A stretch of DNA of 64,000 nt from Humulus lupulus (lineage: Eukaryota; Streptophyta; Magnoliopsida; Rosales; Cannabaceae): NCBI RefSeq assembly GCF_963169125.1, contig NC_084799.1, positions 106,221,143-106,285,142 of the forward strand, given 5' to 3'. The stretch's first letter is position 1, and each line of letters starts with the position of its first letter. Position numbers and translations under genes: made by a program. Below are positions 32,527-44,952 of this stretch, piece after piece. Below the pieces are notes generated by a model. That model did not search any database. It saw nothing but the letters and a program-made list of their open reading frames with translations, and was not told where the DNA came from.

Positions 32527-35500
32527 ATGGACTCAGGCGATGCCAATACAGTAAGGTCCGAAACCATGAGGGACTACGCGAGAGAGTTTCTCAAGGGCGT
32601 GGCGGAGATGAGTGTGGAGTTCGGAAAAGGGTGTAGAGATATATTCAAGCAGAGCTTGGCGAATCGTGATTCCTTCTTGGTTAGGAAGTTTGGGAAGGAG
32701 TCGTATATTGGGAGGAGGATCCGAGGGCCATGTGAGAAGATTCGCTTGAAATTGAGGTTCTTCAATGAGTACTTGCCCGAGGACAAGGACCCACTTCACT
32801 CCTGGTCCGTGATCTTGTTCGTACTCGTTCTTGCTTTTGCAGGTGCGTAAGTAATCGGTTAGTTAAATTTATTTTTGAATTTTTTTTCCTGAGGTTAGTT
32901 AGTGGTGGAATTTGTTTGGTTATTGGAAAATGAGGCTTGCTGAGAGAATGTCAGAGACGGAGAGAATGAATCTTGAGATTTGAGCTTTTGATTTTTTATT
33001 TTGGGAGACCCAATATTTGGTCATCAACGGAGCCTGACTTGGTCACTTTCTGAAGGGAAACTTTTGTCAGCAGACTTTTTCCTCGTTTTCCTCTACTTTC
33101 TCGGAAACCAAACAGTATTTAGAAAATCTGGTTTTCTTTACTAAGGTTGCCATATATATATATATATATGTATTTATAATTATATATATCGCGAATCCAT
33201 GGTTTTCTCAGTTCTGTTCGAAAAGAAAGAGATGGAAGGGTCAGAGAGATGTGAATTTGGGGTATTCAAAATAGTTCAATTCCACTCGATGCCTTTCCAA
33301 AATCCGTTTATTTGTTTGGTATCTCTAGTTAACTACGCATTTGGGTAATAAATTGATTGAATTTTGAATACTTCTCTATTTTTTCGTGCTCTTCGTAAGA
33401 CTAAGGAAGCTGTTGCTTAATATATTGATGTTTAATTTTTTACTGAAATAGCAAACAATTATGCAGTCTTGAGTTTTACCATGGAATGGGAATACTCTTC
33501 TTCTACGGCTCCCACTCCCACTCCAGTGACTAAGAAAATGTACCTACACCCTCCTAGTGCCAACCGTGTAGTGCTTCCTGATGGTAGATATATAGCATAC
33601 AGGGAGCAAGGCGTTCCTGCTGAGAGAGCTAGATTTTCTGTGATTGCTCCGCATGCTTTTCTTTCCTCCAGACTTGCAGGTTTTATAATTTGGTTGCTGA
33701 AAGTACACTCATTTTTGTCAAATGCAATATATATTTTATTCGTTCCTCTTACTTTTGGTGTCTTTTATTCTGCTAATTTAGGAATACCTGGGCTTAAAGC
33801 GTCACTACTTGAAGAATTTGGTGTTCGCTGGTTAACATATGATCTTCCTGGTTTTGGAGAGAGTGACCCTCATCCTGAAAGAACCCTCGAATCTTCAGCG
33901 ATGGATATGTCACTCTTAGCTAATGCTGTTGGTGTTACTGGAAAGTTGTGGGTTGTGGGATACTCAAGCGGGAGCATCCATGCTTGGGCAGCGCTTAGAT
34001 TCATTCCAGAAAAACTTGCCGGTATCAAGCTCTTCTCTGTGAGGATCCTTTAATCTTTGTTTGCATGCATAACTACATTAGATCAGCTTAGCCATTCTAG
34101 GATGGCATACACTGATGACCTATGATCCTATTCTTGAATGAATTTTTCTTTTTCCTTCAAAAGAACTTTTTTTTGCTTCTCAATTTCATAGTTATAAGAT
34201 TGCGAATATATCTGCGACTATATTTTAGGATCACGAATTTTTAGTACCCATGATGGATGACAATTTTTTTTCTCCTAGCCAAATAGCACAGGCCCGATTC
34301 ATTTTACAAGTAGGCTTAAATTATTACTGTTACTATGCTTATTATTTTCAATTCAAAATAGCATGAGCGGATCCACTGTGACAAGTGCGCCTAAGTTGAT
34401 ACTGGTATTATAATTTGTTAAAGAAATAGAACAAAGATATTTTACCATTTTGCATTATCTCTTAAAAACTAATCTATGTTTACTACTCTCTTGGTGGTGT
34501 TTAGAACACTTGGTCAGTGTTCAGCATTTACCTATATCCTAACAACATAATGTGAATGTTCTCATTTAGAGAGAGAAAGAAAGAAAAAAACGGGGAAAGG
34601 ATCATGTTTTAGTGTTTACACCTACCTTGCAGGCGCGGCAATGTTTGCTCCTATGGTAAATCCATATGATCAAACCATGAGTAGGGAAGAGAGACGTAGA
34701 ACATGGGAAAAGTGGACACGATGGAAAAAATTCATGTACTTTTTAGCTCGAAGGTTTCCTCGATTTCTTGCTTATTTCTATCATAGAAGCTTCTTATCTG
34801 GAAAGCACGGTCAGATAGACAAGTGGTTGTCCATGTCTCTGGGAAAGAGGGTACGGCATTTGCAACTCATGTCTTATATGTTACAATTTTGTAGTTTTTT
34901 TCACTTTTCACTAGTGAGCCGGTTTATAAAATTTAGGCTGTCATAAGGTTTAATGAGGTTCGGAAGAAAAGGTTTAGAATATGCTAGAGTGTAAAAGCTT
35001 TTGCTTTGCATTGGTTCTGAATCAGAAGTTGACTCCTTCCCTTTCAAAGTTAAAAGTCTTGAACTTTATGTCCCTAGCCAATTAAGACTTAACCTGTTCA
35101 AAGCCTTGATGAACAATTTTCTGACCTTCTCCAGGACAGAGCTTTAATAGAGGACCCAATCTATGAAGAATTCTGGCAGAGGGATGTGGAAGAATCAATT
35201 AGACAGGGAGATGTAAAACCCTTCATTGAGGAAGCTGTAATGCAAGTTTCAAATTGGGGTTTCTGTCTTGCAGAACTTAAATTGCAAAAGAAAGAGAGAG
35301 GCAAAGGTGTGCTTAATTGGCTCAAGTCAATGCTCATTGTAGACCAGGAAGAGTACTTGGGCTTTCTAGGTCCAATTCACATATGGCAGGTTAGTGAGAT
35401 CTGCATCACACGTTCTTTCTTTCTTCTGATTACTTGTGCTGTTCCGTAAACTTTTAAAAAAATAGTTTTTATTTATTTGATTTGAAAAACTTGAAACAAA

Positions 35501-36157
35501 ATCAAGAAAACTGTTTTTTATTTATATTTTACTGAACATTTATGTTTAAAATCACTTACCGAAACGTATTTTTAAGTTTTGTTTTTACTTTTTTATTTAT
35601 ATAAGCATAAAGTTATTTATTTCAAGTTTACCGAACAGTATAGCTTTCATTTCAGATAGTAATACTTACAGCTATGGACTCACTTCCCTGCAGATTAGAA
35701 ATCTAACAAACCAAATGTTATTAACTTCATGATTATGGTAACTTCAACTGTTAAAATTAACTAAAAACCAGCACGCCTGCTCTGCCAGTATAGAAAATTA
35801 TCAGTGGTTCACACTGTTTCAATATCCTTAATTATACACTACTGAGTTGTGATCTTTTCTTCTCTATCTCCCAATGTTGAACAGGGAATGGATGACAGGG
35901 TTGTTCCGCCATCAATGACGGATTTTGTGCACCGGATTCTACCAGGAGCTGCAGTACATAAACTGCCATACGAGGGACATTTTACATATGTTTACTTTTG
36001 TGATGAATGCCATAGACAGATTTTCACAACACTCTTTGGAATCCCACAAGGCCCTTTGAACGACAACACAGTAGAAGTGAATCAAAGTCCCGTGGAAGAT
36101 GAGGCTGAAACAATAGACAAGGTAACACCAATTGATTCTGCCACTGATGAGATTTGA
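32527..36157 (+). CDS. Membrane-anchored alpha/beta-hydrolase family protein, six exons
   Basis: The coding exons are 32527-32842, 33467-33679, 33782-34021, 34633-34850, 35135-35389 and 35885-36157, with GT-AG junctions that all keep frame (1515 nt, 504 residues). Residues 1-90 are a charged, plant-type N-terminus; a membrane segment at about 91-110 (WSVILFVLVLAFAVLSF) spans the first splice junction. The hydrolase fold follows from about residue 135 (LPDGRYIAYREQG). The catalytic triad is visible: nucleophile Ser238 in GYSSG, acid Asp418 in GMDDRVVP, His446 in YEGHFT. The lid region is basic and aromatic (WKKFMYFLARRFPRFLAYF). It is related to plant alpha/beta-hydrolases of unknown substrate; lipid or ester hydrolysis on a membrane is inference. 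ATG 32527 is the first in-frame start of exon 1. No disabling change was seen, so it is probably functional. Confidence 0.93.
33152..33169. repeat. (AT)n microsatellite in intron 1
   Basis: Nine AT units in the first intron of the hydrolase gene, followed by a further AT-rich run to about 33190. A likely polymorphic marker; no function is implied. Confidence 0.9.
35439..35638. mobile_element. Small MITE-like inverted repeat in intron 5
   Basis: CTGTTCCGTAAAC at 35439-35451 faces GTTTACCGAACAG at 35626-35638 (one mismatch), and AT-rich arms extend inward. The termini resemble those of the element at 31447-31862 (GTTYGGTAA), which suggests one hAT-like family. It lies well inside the 495-bp intron and does not touch the splice sites. 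No clear target duplication was seen. Confidence 0.55.
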
Positions 36158-37651
36158 ACTTTTTTTCTACTTGGGGAAGCTGCTACTACTGTACATACTG
36201 TAGCTAGTTCTGCTATTCGTCCACCACAAAATCAAAATAGAAAAGAAAATGTAAAATTCCAAGTGTTCAGGTTTTAAGCTTCTATAGGAATCATTTATGG
36301 TTTTGATCTGCGTTATATGAAGGAAACGTTGCCTATACAACAAAAGTCAATATAGTCTGGTTTTTAATTGTAATGAGCCATCAATAGGCTACTACGACCA
36401 CTTGTTTCTGGAAAAAGTTGAGCACATACAAGTCTATATGATTGTTATATATAGAATTATAATGATTTTTTAAAAAGAAATATCTTAGATGGTGATAAAA
36501 ATTGAACATTAAAAACCATCAATAAAGCTAAACTTAAACATCAAACCGTCTTGTTTTTCTGCAATCAAGGACATATCCTTCCTCTCCTAAGCCCAACAAG
36601 CAAGGCAGCGAATCTCATTCCTCACCCTCAGCCCCGTTTTACCATTTCGGCCTTATATTCATTTCTTCTCATATCTAGGTCTGACTACCGGATGAAATAC
36701 ATTTACACTATGTTTTGTTGGAAGAAAATAAAGTAGGATGGAAAGAAAAAATAAGAGGAAAATAAAATATTTATTAAGATAGAAAAGAAGAATGTGTATT
36801 TCTACTCTAGCTAGTTGTTTGGTAGTAAAAAAAATTAGATTATTTTTATAATTATTATTGCATCTTAAAGTTATATTTTAAAATTAAGAAAATAAGAATA
36901 TATTAGTAATTTATTCCTATCATCGATATGAAAAAACTTAAAGAAAAATATATTATGGGATCCATCTTATTTTTTCCTCCTTTTCACTTTCTATTCTCTC
37001 ATATCAAACATACATTTTTTTTTTCCAGTTCAATATACTTTTCTTTCCTCTCTCTTTTCCCCTTCAACAAATATAGTCTTAGAGCACTCCCGCAAATATT
37101 TACTCAATCTTTTAAAATGCATTACTAAAATCATATTTTCTCTATTTTTACATTACCTCACTTTCTCTATTTTTACATTACATTATACACGAGCTTTTTC
37201 TATATTTTTTTTATTGCATAATTTAAATATTTTTATTAATTAAAATAACAGAAAAGAATAGATAAAGAAAGAAAAAAGAAAAAAAAAACTAATAAATTTG
37301 GAGAGAGAAAGAAAGAATAAATAATATATTTTTTTTAAAAAAAAGTTTGAAAGAGTTGTAAACCCTTTTGAAAATGTAGCAAAATAATATGTTGCTCTAA
37401 AGGACCTGTAAAATAAATCTTGAGTTTAAAGGAGCGGATGGAAGGCTTTAAATTCCTTGGTTCTTCAAATTTTTAAAGAAAATGCAACTTTACATCAACT
37501 CTTGGAGTGCTACTTGTTTGTATCTCCTACGAACATCCAATCCAAAACAATCTCCAAAATACTCAGATCAAGATCTTCAAGGAAGTATCTCTACACCTCA
37601 AGACGCGTGTAGACATGTGGAGTTATGGTGTGAATTTTCTGATTCAACAAT
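36158..37651. other. 3' flank of the hydrolase gene, no further gene seen
   Basis: The first few hundred bases contain the 3'UTR; a poly-A signal could not be chosen among several AT-rich candidates. The rest is AT-rich. Short ORFs (36551-36736, 37482-37719) show no domain. 37079-37440 starts 'agagcactcccgcaaat', a style seen in plant MITEs, but no matching inverted end was found. Confidence 0.45.
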
Positions 37652-38169
37652 TATTGACGGTGAGAACTCGTCAACGAATTAAGGTCGGAAAACTCGTAGA
37701 CTTAACAAGGAACTTATGAACTTAGAAAAACTTGTAGAAACTTAGTGAAAACTTGTAGAAGAAAAATGGAAGAAAACTTGTATATTGCTCTTAGAATAGT
37801 TTGATGTTACAAGAATTTTCCAACCCCCTCCCTTGGAGAGGAGAGGTTCATTTTATATGCGAGCACTGATGAATCTTATTACATAGTGGTCCTCAAGGGG
37901 ACAAAAGGGTGCAGCTGCAGGTTGTAGGTGATCGTGGTGCAAGTGGTAGTGGTGTTGGAGGAGGAGTGGTCGGACGAGTAGTAGTGGTCGGAGGAGTAGT
38001 GGTCGAATCCAGTACATATCCAAAGTTAGCAGCTAATACCTAATTTTCGTACTACTTCATACCACCACTACTTGTCTGGTACGGGTGTTAGGAGCGTGGT
38101 AGTGGAGGTGTAACCACATAATATCCTTGTACTGCCACTACTTGACTGGCGTGGATGCCTGGTCCGTAC
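37652..38169 (-). mobile_element. LTR of family 'E', copy 3, cut by the copia element
   Basis: It starts TATTGACGGTGAGAAC with the CGTCAAC arm intact, so only the second base differs from the TGTTGACGG end of copies 1 and 2. It continues with family landmarks: 'ttccaaccccctcc', minus-strand TATAAAA near 37850, 'gtggtcctcaaggggac' and 'ctacttg.ctgg'. At 38170 the Angela-like element interrupts it. Its other end would lie beyond the nest, outside the window. Confidence 0.75.
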
Positions 38170-40034
38170 TGTTGGGAAAACTTATGAGACAACCTAGAAC
38201 ATGTAGATCTAATATTAAACAAGTTAATATGAGACAACCTAGAACATGTTTCTAAAATTGAATTCAAAGAGAAATAATGATAATGATACTTACATTATAC
38301 GCAGCAGAATAATACAGTCCTTCCTTCAGTTTCTCTAATCTTTGTATCCTTTTTGTCGTAGAGTATTACCAAGAAATTGAACCGATCTTCAATTTTTTTC
38401 ACAGTCTTCCAAAGTATCCTTAGAATCACCTAGAATAGAGTGGGCAATTCTCAACACATGAGATAGATACAGAGAGAAGAAGAGAAAAAGAACAATGAGA
38501 CTTAGAAAATGACTTATGTTTAGAGAGAATCTAAACCCTATCAGAAACTTGTGGTTCAGAAATCTGAACTTAGGTTTTGACTTATATTTTCAACTCTCTC
38601 TCAACATTCCTTTTATAGACTCAATTATGTTATTTATTTAGTTAAAAAAAATCAATAAAATAATAGTCAATTAACAGCCCTAGGTAAAAATTATCATAGA
38701 CTTTAGGCCCGTGAAATTTCTCATTTGATTATAAGCACATTGGACTTAAAATCAAGGCCTGTATTATTTTCTATTGATTTAATCAATTAAATAATTATTC
38801 AAATCCTTTATCAAATTAATTATTTATAATTTTAACCTTGATTTCAACTTATTTATTAATTTAGATATCAATTTATCATAATTAAAAAATCTGTTCTAAT
38901 TTCTCTTTTCTTCTCTAAATTGTATAACTCTGTGAAACTATCCAAAATTGACCTGGTCAACTTTGATAATTCTAATTGATAATTAAATCAATTAATTGAG
39001 ACTATCTAGATGATTTTATCCAAGGTACAGTGGGGACCATGAACCTATGAAATCAAGCTCCAATAAGTTATCATAAATCTAACAAATAAATTTACGAACT
39101 TATTAATTCCTGTGACTCCACTATAGACTAAGAATTGCACTCTTGAATTCATAGAGTGCTCTATAAGCAATATAGATACGTTATTAATTATCCATTGTTA
39201 AAACCATAATTGTCACAAAATCCTCTATAGACGATCTACAATAAGATGGGTCTAAGATACCGTTTTACCCCTCATTGTATTTTATCCTTAAAGCATTTAG
39301 TTCCTTGTAAATGATATTTCAGTAAACTAATATTCATTACTGAAATGAGATCTCTATCATTTAGCACCTTGAGCCAAATTAAAAGGAAACCATCGTTTCA
39401 CTTCTTCATCAAAAGCTATAGATGTTCATATCTATGATTAACACTCCCACTCAATTATACTACCGAGTTCCCAAGATGTAAGTATGGGCTAGTCTGTAGG
39501 GTAAGTTGGTAACGAACAAGTCAAAGAACTCAAATAATACAATCAGTTAGAATACTAACCACCCAGAATTAAGATTGAATTGACCTATGGTCAACTATAT
39601 GATGTGACTAGAATAGATAATAACGGTATGTTTACTTTTCCTATCTACTGTCAATATCGGTCCAGTCTGATGTAACAAATACATCCGATCTTATATACTT
39701 TGCTAATGTTCTAGAAAGAACATAACACTGTGATGTGTAAGTAGAGCATATCGTAGATTGACAAGTCAGTGTAAATCATGTGAATTGACTAATCTTAGGA
39801 CTAACTTATTTTGAACATATAATCATATTTATATTCCACTGTGATTACGTCACTATAAATACGATTAGCTATATGCTCGGGATTTAATAGAAGTTTATAT
39901 TAAACAAATAATCATGAAAATAAAACATGTGAGCAAAGTGATTGACCAAGTCAAAAAATGATTTCTATTCTTTTATTAATAATAAATGAGATTACAAAGA
40001 AATTGGGTTTTAATTAGGGCATAAAACCCCAACA
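38170..40034 (-). repeat. 3' LTR of the Angela-like element
   Basis: 1865 bp, minus orientation, reading TGTTGGGG at 40034 to CCCAACA at 38170. A minus-strand TATAAAAGG box lies near 38610. The polypurine tract AGTGGGAGTT abuts it at 40035-40044. CGTAC (38165-38169) precedes it as the probable target site; its partner lies beyond the truncated 5' LTR. Confidence 0.93.
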
Positions 40035-40453
40035 AACTCCCACTTGCACTAATTGAAACTAATGCCTTAATTCTACTAATCCCATTTCCTTGATATGCTT
40101 ATCAAATGTAGCTTCTGGTAGTGTCTTTGTAAACGGATCCGCAAGATTGTCTTCAGATGCAATCTTCACAACCTTCACATCTCTCCTGGCCACATATTCT
40201 CGAATTATGTGATACTTCCTTTCTATATGCTTACTCCTCTTGTGACTACGAGGTTCTTTCGAGTTGGCTATCGCTCCTATATTGTCACAAAAAAACACAA
40301 GCGGTTTATCCATTTCTGGAATAACACCAATATTCGAATAGAACTTCTTTAGCCAAACTATTTCCTTAGCTGCTTCTGACACAGCTATGTACTCAGCCTC
40401 CATGGTGGAATCTGAGATTGCAGAATGCTTTACACTTCTCCATATCATAGCTT
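40035..40453 (-). pseudogene. copia RNase H, C-terminal part
   Basis: The minus frame 40448-40059 reads IWRSVKHSAISDSTMEAEY, VFFCDNIGAIANS, HIERKYHIIREYV and DNLADPFTKTL, the second half of a Ty1/copia RNase H including the acidic residues of STMEAEY and CDN. The first half lies at 42312-42570, beyond an inserted solo LTR. The protein ends at a stop at 40059-40061, 24 bp before the LTR. Confidence 0.93.
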
Positions 40454-42311
40454 TGTTGGAAAAAGCTTATACAAGCTCTTTATTTATTTTCATGTATATC
40501 TAATATTAAACAAATTAATACAAGATAGCCTAAACACATGTTTCTAAAATTGAATTCAAAGAGAAACAAATAATATAATACTTACAGTATACGCAACGAA
40601 ATTAAGAGTCTTTCCTTCAGTTTCTCTAACTCTTGTATCCTTTCTGTCGCAGAGTATTATCAAGAAACTGAACCGATCTTCTATTTTCTTCACGATCTTC
40701 CAATGTATCATTAGAACCACCTAGACTAGTGTGGGAAATTCTCAACACATGAGATAGATATAGAGAGAAGAAGATAAAATAACAAAGAGGCTTAGAAAAG
40801 GACTTGTGTTTAGAGAGAATCTAAAACTATCAGAAAATCTGACTTGTGACTTATCTGTCGTCTCTGAAATCTTCTCTCTAAGCACTCCTTTTATAAACTC
40901 AATTAGACCATTTAATTTAATTAAAAAATCAATAAAATAACAGTCATTTTGAAGTCCTAGGTCGAAATTATCATGGGCTATAGGCCCGTGAAATTTCTCA
41001 TTTGATTATAAGCCCATTGGACTTAAAATCAAGGCGTGTATTATTTTATATTGATTTAATTAATTAAATAATTATTTAAATCCTTTATCAAATTAATTAT
41101 TTATAATTTGAAACTTGATTTAAACTTATTTATTAATTTAGATACCAATTTATCTTAATTAATAAATCTGCCATAATTTCTCTTTTCTTCTCAAAATTAC
41201 ACAACTCTGTGAAACTATCCAAAATTGACCTGGTCAACTTTGATAATTCTAATTGATGATTAAATCAATTAATTGAGACTATCTAGATGATTTTATCCAA
41301 GGTACAATGGGGACCATGGGCCTATGAAATCAAGCTCCAATAAGTTATCATAAATCTAACAAATAAATTTACTAACTTATTAATTCCTCGTGACTCCACT
41401 ATAGACTTGGAATTGCACTCTTGAATTCATAGAACGCTCTATAACAAATATAGATACGCTATTAATTATCCATTGTTACTACCATAATTGTCACTCAATC
41501 CTCTATAGACGGTCTACAATGAGATAGGACTAAAATACCATTTTACCCCTCATTGTATTTTATCCTTAAAACACTTAGTTCCTTGTAAATGATATTTCAG
41601 TAAACTAATTTAATTACTGAAATGAGATCTCTATCATTTAACACCTTGAACCAAACTAAAAGGAAACCATCATTTCACTTCTTCATCAGAAGCTATAGAT
41701 GTTCATATCTATGATTAACACTCCCACTCAATTATACTACCGAGTTCCCAAGATGTAAGTATGGGCTAGTCCGTAGGGTAAGCTGGTAACGAACAAGTCA
41801 AAGAACTCAAATAATATAATAAGTTAAAATACTAATCGCTCAGAATTGAGATTGAATTGACCTATGGTAAACTATATGATATGACTAGAATAGATAATAA
41901 CGATATGTTTACGTATCTTATCAACTGTCAATATCGGTCCTGTCCGATGTAACAAATACATCCGATCTTATCTACTTTGCTAATGTTCTGGAAAGAACAT
42001 AACACTGTAATGTGTAAGTAGATCATATCGTAGATTGGCAAGTCAGTGTAAATCCGGTGCACTGACTAATCTTAGGACTAACTTATTTTGAAGATATAAT
42101 CATATTTATAGTCCACTGTGATTACGTCACTATAAATAAGATTAGCTATATGCTCGGGATTTAATAGAAGTTTATATTAAACAAATAATCATGAAAATAA
42201 AACATGTGAGCAAAGTGATTGACCAAGTCAAAAAATGATTTATATTCTTTTATTGATAATAAAATGAGATTACAAAGAATTTGAGTTTTAATTAGGGCAT
42301 AAAACCCCAAC
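40454..42311 (-). mobile_element. Solo LTR of the same Angela-like family inside RNase H
   Basis: 1858 bp, with the ends of the family (TGTTGGGG at 42311, TTCCAACA at 40454, minus strand). The flanks AGCTT (40449-40453) and AGCTC (42312-42316) are a target duplication with one mismatch. Removing it joins the RNase H text GGGA...IWRSVK. Because it lies inside the coding region of a relative, it must have arrived after the host copy. Confidence 0.9.
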
Positions 42312-42574
42312 AAGCTCCACCCCCAAGAGTAAACACCATTCCAGAAGTAGACTTCCTGTCATTGACATCAGTCTGAAAATCTGAATTAGTGTAGCCTATA
42401 GGGTTCATAACACCACCCTTGCAGACTAACATATAATCCCTAGTCTGCCTTAAATACTTCAGGATATGCTTAACTACTATCCAATGTTCTGGTCCTGGGT
42501 TTGACTGATACCTGCTCACTACTCCCACTACATAGCAGATATCTATTGTAGTACACAACATAGCATACATCAGT
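42312..42574 (-). pseudogene. copia RT end and RNase H, N-terminal part
   Basis: The minus frame 42570-42292 (its last bases run into the solo LTR) reads MYAMLCTTIDICYVVG, KHILKYLRQTRDYML, YTNSDFQTDVNDRKSTSG and VFTLGGGA. In copia elements this follows RT as 'GSLMYAM'. That GSL lies at 52243-52250, on the other side of the chromovirus. The first catalytic Asp of RNase H lies in NSDFQTD. Confidence 0.92.
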
Positions 42575-44895
42575 TGTAATGCCCTGGATAAGCAGGACCG
42601 CTACACTGTGTACTTTTAAGGTGCAGGACTTGTTAATCAAGTCTTTTAGTTAAAAACGTGTCACTGAAAACATTAATGTGCTAGGGTTAAAATGTTTGGG
42701 TCTCAAAAGACACATTTCATATAACTAAACATTTTACACATGGGATCCCAAAAGAAATAGCGTTTAAAATTCAGTTTACAAAATTGACAGTGTACAGACA
42801 ACCACTAGCCATTCTAAAGGCAAAACAGATGTTTATGGTTCTCCTGTCCCTGTCTCCCCTCAACCGTGGCGGCTGAGCAGCTATTCATGTACATTCTGCT
42901 CCTAGAGCTCTCAGAATCAGGGCTGATCAAGCTTGCCCTTGACTTTACCTGCACCACGAAGCACCCGTGAGCCAAGGCCCAGCAAGAAAGCACAATATCA
43001 TAACACAAGTACTGATAATAATCATAAACTCTCTATGCATGTTTAAACATTTAGCAATCCCTAATAAGCATATAACTTATTGACATAAACATGTATTCAC
43101 AAGCTATCACTTAGCCATTCAGCATATCATATTCAACAATCAACCACAAGAACCAGATTACACAATAAATAGGGTCGACACCCTTAGGTCCCACCCTCTG
43201 TTTACCCCACTAACTCCGGCCCGCTTAAACCTAGCTCAGTGCATAATAAGTTGTCCTTAGCTACCAGTGGTTGAGCCGCGCCCTGGGCGCTAATGTAAAC
43301 TCCGGCACTCTTAGGCCATTTGTCTACTATTTACATGGCATAATACCATCCTCTACAAAGCATACAAACACAGGGAACCCTTAGTCCCATTATGAATCCA
43401 CAGCCGGGTGCAGTTTTCTTACCTTTAATTTCGAAGTTTACTGATTACGAGCGACGCCTCTCGAGCATGATCCGTTTCCCGAGCCCTAGCTTAATACCTA
43501 GTCACAACCAAGATAGGGAATACCATTAATAATCACGTTAAGATTTTCGGATAAGGTTCTAGCTTTCGGGACATCGAATTCCATCAAACACGGTGGTGGA
43601 ATCGATCCCGAGAACCCTAGGTTAGGTTCCCGTGCTTAAAACCTCACAAAGACCAAAAATACCCTTAAGGACCGCGACCCTTGAAACCCAAGCCATGGCC
43701 CGCCCCTTGAAACAGAGGCTAGGCCTCCCTGAAGATAGACACGCGCCACGGCCCTTCCCCTGTGGCGCCGCGGCGCTCGCTCACCTCAAAGCCTTCCTGA
43801 ATCTTCCTTGCTCCGTAGGACCGTGACACTCTTGAACAGAGCCTCGGCCCAGCCCCTCGTGCCCAGAAAGTCCACCATTTTTAACATCCCAACCTTGCTC
43901 AAAACCACCCCAAACCATCCTAATTCCAAAACCCATTGATCACAAAACTTCTAACATTATTCTAGTAACATAATCCAACAAAAACCTAGCTTAGAAACTC
44001 ATTAAAATCCCATTTTAATTTCTGAAACCCAGAAGCTCAAGAACATAAAAACCAGCCATGAAAACACCAGAATTCAACCATTAGATCATAAATTCAAGCT
44101 TACCTTCACTGCAAAACCACTTCTCCAAGCAAATTATGGGCTAACTCTCAAGCTTTCTGCCTTAATTCAACCTTGAAATTAAGAACCTAAGAACTCTTAG
44201 ATTGCAACCCAAAAACCCCATAGTCAACTGATCAAAAATGAAATTCAGTGCTTACCTTAGTTTCTAGTTTGATTCCCTAGCTTCCACTGAGTTAATCCTT
44301 CAATTCCTCAGCTCAAACCTTTGAATTCCCAGCCAAATCCTTTTAGTTTTCAGTGATTTCCTTGGGAGAGAAGAGGAGAGAAGGAGAGAGAAAGGAAAGG
44401 GTCGGTTCCTTGAGTTTCCACTGTTTTTCCTAAGTTTTATCTATCTATCCACAAGCAATTAAACCAATCCCGAGGCTCGGGGTACCAGAAACATCCCTGA
44501 GGGCAAAATGGTAAAATTCCCCAGTATTTCCGCCTAAACTTCCTAACCTCAAATATATCTCCAATTATTTATTTCCATGACCCGATAACCCAAATAATCA
44601 TCTAGTACTCGAAACACCCCTTGACTTTCCCCAAATCAAATATTAAGCCCTGTTGTGACTTTCCCGTTAACTAGCTCCCTAGGATCGCCTCAAGTCGCAT
44701 GTTGCAGATTTACCCACATAATAATGTGGTTCTCACAATTATAGCATATAATCACATTTACATTCATATAGCCACACAAGCATGCTTATCATATAATCAT
44801 GCATTAAATTAATAAATTCATGCATAAGCCGCTTATGCCCTCCCGGCACACTAATCAAGGCCCTTAAGCCATATTAGTGATTTTGGGTCGTTACA
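42575..44895 (-). repeat. 3' LTR of the chromovirus
   Basis: 2321 bp, ending on the + strand with TTTTGGGTCGTTACA. The polypurine tract (minus strand GTAGGAGGGGATAGT) lies at 44896-44910, directly beside it. The short ORFs inside (42814-43008 minus, 43632-43826 plus) have no domain. Confidence 0.95.
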
Positions 44896-44952
44896 ACTAT
44901 CCCCTCCTACTGAGAATTTCGTCCTCGAAATTTACCTGAATAGCTCAGGATA

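Noticed and set aside
32843..32852. Alternative exon 1 donor GTAAGT at 32847
   Set aside because: It is the stronger consensus, but it would put exon 2 out of frame. The donor at 32843 (CAG|GTGCGT) keeps the frame and completes the membrane segment.
33469..34053. Hydrolase coding region read through 33680-33781 as a single exon
   Set aside because: The frame is open, but normal splice sites flank it and its removal gives the expected hydrolase text (SSRLAGIPGLKAS). It is kept as a possible retained-intron isoform only.
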